DNA from: Oscillospiraceae bacterium
GTDB taxonomy: Bacteria > Bacillota > Clostridia > Oscillospirales > CAG-272
NCBI GenBank assembly: GCA_009779295.1
Contig: WREN01000099.1
Coordinates: 1-7,924, forward strand
DNA length: 7,924 nt
Reading direction: 5' to 3'
Part shown: positions 6,511 to 7,924 of the stretch, one piece after another
Numbering within the stretch: the stretch's first letter is position 1
How the letters are laid out: the number at the start of each line of letters is the position of its first letter
The notes under the pieces: model-generated
Seen by the model: the letters and a program-made list of their open reading frames with translations, nothing else
Database searches by the model: none
Told to the model about the DNA's origin: nothing
Position numbers and translations under genes: made by a program

Positions 6511-6526
6511 GTTAGTATCAACTAAC
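6511..6526 (+). promoter_or_regulatory. Candidate metal-regulator operator 2 (GTTAGT-n4-ACTAAC)
   Basis: GTTAGTATCAACTAAC has perfect 6-nt arms around ATCA. It has the same GTTAG-n6-CTAAC form as operator 1, with centres 26 bp apart, and sits just downstream of the predicted start point. Two matching sites across one promoter support a real repressor target. Confidence 0.65.
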
Positions 6527-6546
6527 CGTAGAGGAGGATATATAAA

Positions 6547-6777
6547 ATGACTCTAAAAAACTTAGGCGTTGGAAAAAGCGGACGCATCCTGACTGTCGGC
6601 GGCGAAAAGATACTCCGGCGGCGGCTTTTGGAAATGGGAATCACTCCGCGAACAATCATAACCGTTAAAAAAATCGCTCCGATGGGCGATCCTATCGAAT
6701 TGCTTCTTCGCGGATACGTTTTGACGTTGAGGTTGGAAGATGCCGAAAAAATCACGGTCGAAGAGGTGAACATATGA
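6547..6777 (+). CDS. feoA: FeoA, small SH3-like protein of ferrous iron transport
   Basis: The 76-residue product is of usual FeoA length and carries the SH3-like pattern: LGVGKSGRILTVGG, then RRRLLEMGITPRTIITVKKIAPMGDPIELLLRGYVLTLR, ending in a short beta-rich tail with EDAEKITV. FeoA is a cytosolic accessory protein thought to bind FeoB and assist Fe(II) uptake. GAGGAGG stands 9 nt before the ATG. The TGA stop overlaps the feoB ATG as ATGA, so the two are translated together. The two inverted repeats upstream suggest repression by the divergently encoded DtxR-family protein when metal is plentiful. Confidence 0.95.
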   Translation: MTLKNLGVGKSGRILTVGGEKILRRRLLEMGITPRTIITVKKIAPMGDPIELLLRGYVLTLRLEDAEKITVEEVNI

Positions 6778-7924
6778 CATTCGCTCTCGCCGGAAATCAA
6801 AACTGCGGAAAAACTACTTTATTTAATCAATTAACGGGTTCAAATCAGCATGTCGGAAATTTCCCCGGAGTGACGGTGGATCAGAAGGTCGGGAACATAA
6901 TTGGCTACGATGATGTTTCAATCGTCGATTTGCCCGGCATATATTCTCTTTCGCCGTATACAAGCGAAGAAATCGTGACGCGTGATTTTTTGCTGAAACA
7001 TAAACCTGACGGTATCATCAACATCGCGGACGCGACCAATATCGAGCGGAATCTGTATCTGACCTTACAATTAATAGAACTCCAAATCCCGATGGTGCTC
7101 GCGCTTAATATGATGGATGAAGTTCTGGCTAATAATTGGAGCATCGATGTGCAGCAAATGCAGGAATCACTCGGGATTCCGGTGATTCCCATTTCGGCAC
7201 TTAAAAAACAAGGCATAACTGAACTTATCGAAAAAGCCATTGATACAGCTGAAAATAAAATAAAACCGGAGCGCATAGATTTTTGTTCCGGCGCTGTTCA
7301 CAGGGCTATACACGCAATCTCGCACCTTATTGAAGACCATACGCAAAGGCAGGGTATTCCGGTTCGTTTCGCCGCAACGAAACTTGTCGAAGGCGACGAT
7401 CCGATGGCTAAAACTTTAGGGCTTACGGAAAATGAAACCGATATGATCGGACACGCCGTTAAAGAAATGGAAACGGAAATGGGTACCGACCGTGAAGCCG
7501 CGCTCATCGATATGCGTTACCAGTCGATCGAGGAGATCTGCGGCGAATGTGTCGTAGAGCCCCATGAAAGCCGCGAATACAAACGAAGCGTCGGACTTGA
7601 TTCCGTGCTGACGCATAAGATTTGGGCGATCCCCGCCTTTCTGGGAATCATGCTTATTGTATTCTGGCTCACCTTCGGTTTAATCGGTAATAGAGTCAGC
7701 GCGTTATTGGTATTGGGGATTCACAGTTTAAGCGGTATTGCAGACAACGCTTTAACGGCATACGGCTTGAATCCGATCGTACACTCGCTCATTATCGACG
7801 GAATATTCGCGGGCGTCGGCGCGGTACTCAGCTTTGTCCCAATCATCGTCACGCTGTTTTTCTTTCTGTCGATTCTCGAGGACAGCGGATATATGGCAAG
7901 GGTTGCTTATGTAATGGACAAGCC
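6774..7924 (+). CDS. feoB: FeoB ferrous iron transporter, N-terminal part (3' end cut by window edge)
   Basis: The visible 383 codons cover the cytosolic GTPase and the first part of the membrane domain. GTPase motifs are G1 GNQNCGKTT (7-15), the switch I stretch VGNFPGVTVD (27-36), G3 DLPGIYSL (52-59) and G4 NMMD (112-115), the last being the usual FeoB form of NKxD. A helical linker domain (about 170-275) follows. Membrane segments begin at about residue 283 (IWAIPAFLGIMLIVFW), and the hallmark LEDSGYMARVAYVMDK (368-383) ends at the window edge. The full protein normally has 600-800 residues, so roughly half is seen. FeoB drives GTP-dependent Fe(II) uptake across the cytoplasmic membrane. 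A GAGGTG site within the feoA end precedes the ATG by about 6 nt, and the start overlaps the feoA stop by 4 nt. Confidence 0.96.
   Translation, partial: MTFALAGNQNCGKTTLFNQLTGSNQHVGNFPGVTVDQKVGNIIGYDDVSIVDLPGIYSLSPYTSEEIVTRDFLLKHKPDGIINIADATNIERNLYLTLQLIELQIPMVLALNMMDEVLANNWSIDVQQMQESLGIPVIPISALKKQGITELIEKAIDTAENKIKPERIDFCSGAVHRAIHAISHLIEDHTQRQGIPVRFAATKLVEGDDPMAKTLGLTENETDMIGHAVKEMETEMGTDREAALIDMRYQSIEEICGECVVEPHESREYKRSVGLDSVLTHKIWAIPAFLGIMLIVFWLTFGLIGNRVSALLVLGIHSLSGIADNALTAYGLNPIVHSLIIDGIFAGVGAVLSFVPIIVTLFFFLSILEDSGYMARVAYVMDK

Larger units (their letters stand above)
6384..6546. promoter_or_regulatory. Divergent intergenic control region between the regulator operon and feoAB
   Basis: This 163-nt AT-rich gap is the only substantial non-coding stretch in the window. 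It holds both divergent promoters (their -35 boxes about 30 bp apart), the two inverted repeats on the feo side, and strong ribosome sites at both edges (AGGAGG at 6394-6399 on the minus strand, GAGGAGG at 6531-6537 on the plus strand). I see no terminator hairpin or riboswitch-like structure. Confidence 0.8.

Noticed and set aside
6792..6818. FeoB G1 motif reads GNQNCGKTT rather than GNPNxGKT
   Set aside because: Gln at this place is familiar in Firmicute FeoB proteins, so it is not notable.

Overview
The window looks like chromosomal DNA of an obligately anaerobic, Gram-positive-type bacterium, most likely Clostridia in the broad sense. This rests on strong AGGAGG ribosome binding sites, lipoprotein-anchored binding proteins, a rubrerythrin, a short MntR/DtxR-type regulator with the ESAENYLETI signature, and a feoAB ferrous-iron operon. 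The assignment is from protein style only; no taxonomic marker gene is present.

Layout. A divergent control region at about 6384-6546 separates two transcription units. To the right (+) are feoA and the first 383 codons of feoB, overlapping by ATGA, behind a promoter that carries two GTTAG-n6-CTAAC inverted repeats. To the left (-) is a tight five-gene run: a DtxR/MntR-family regulator (TTG start), rubrerythrin, a cytoplasmic GH36-like alpha-galactosidase, a large lipoprotein solute-binding protein, and a lipoprotein with a GH42-like catalytic domain that runs off the left edge. The gaps are 5, 1, 14 and 1 nt, and I see no internal terminator. Essentially the whole window is coding apart from the divergent region.

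How the genes may work together. The regulator probably senses Fe(II) or Mn(II) and represses feoAB through the paired inverted repeats. Rubrerythrin handles peroxide and is itself an iron protein, so the first two genes and feoAB form an ordinary iron/redox module. The next three genes form a glycan-uptake module: surface binding protein, a surface or cytosolic GH42-like hydrolase, and a cytosolic alpha-galactosidase-like enzyme. No permease is in the window; it may lie beyond the left edge. The unusual point is that the glycan genes follow the iron/redox genes without a visible break, with the GH36 start 1 nt after the rubrerythrin stop.

Points for a second look: the iron-to-glycan operon junction, the divergent active-site motifs of the GH36-like enzyme, a near-perfect internal ribosome binding site and in-frame ATG inside the GH42-like lipoprotein gene, the paired operators in the feo promoter, and a related sequence in the regulator's own promoter. 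I found no wholly new system, mobile element, CRISPR array or RNA gene.
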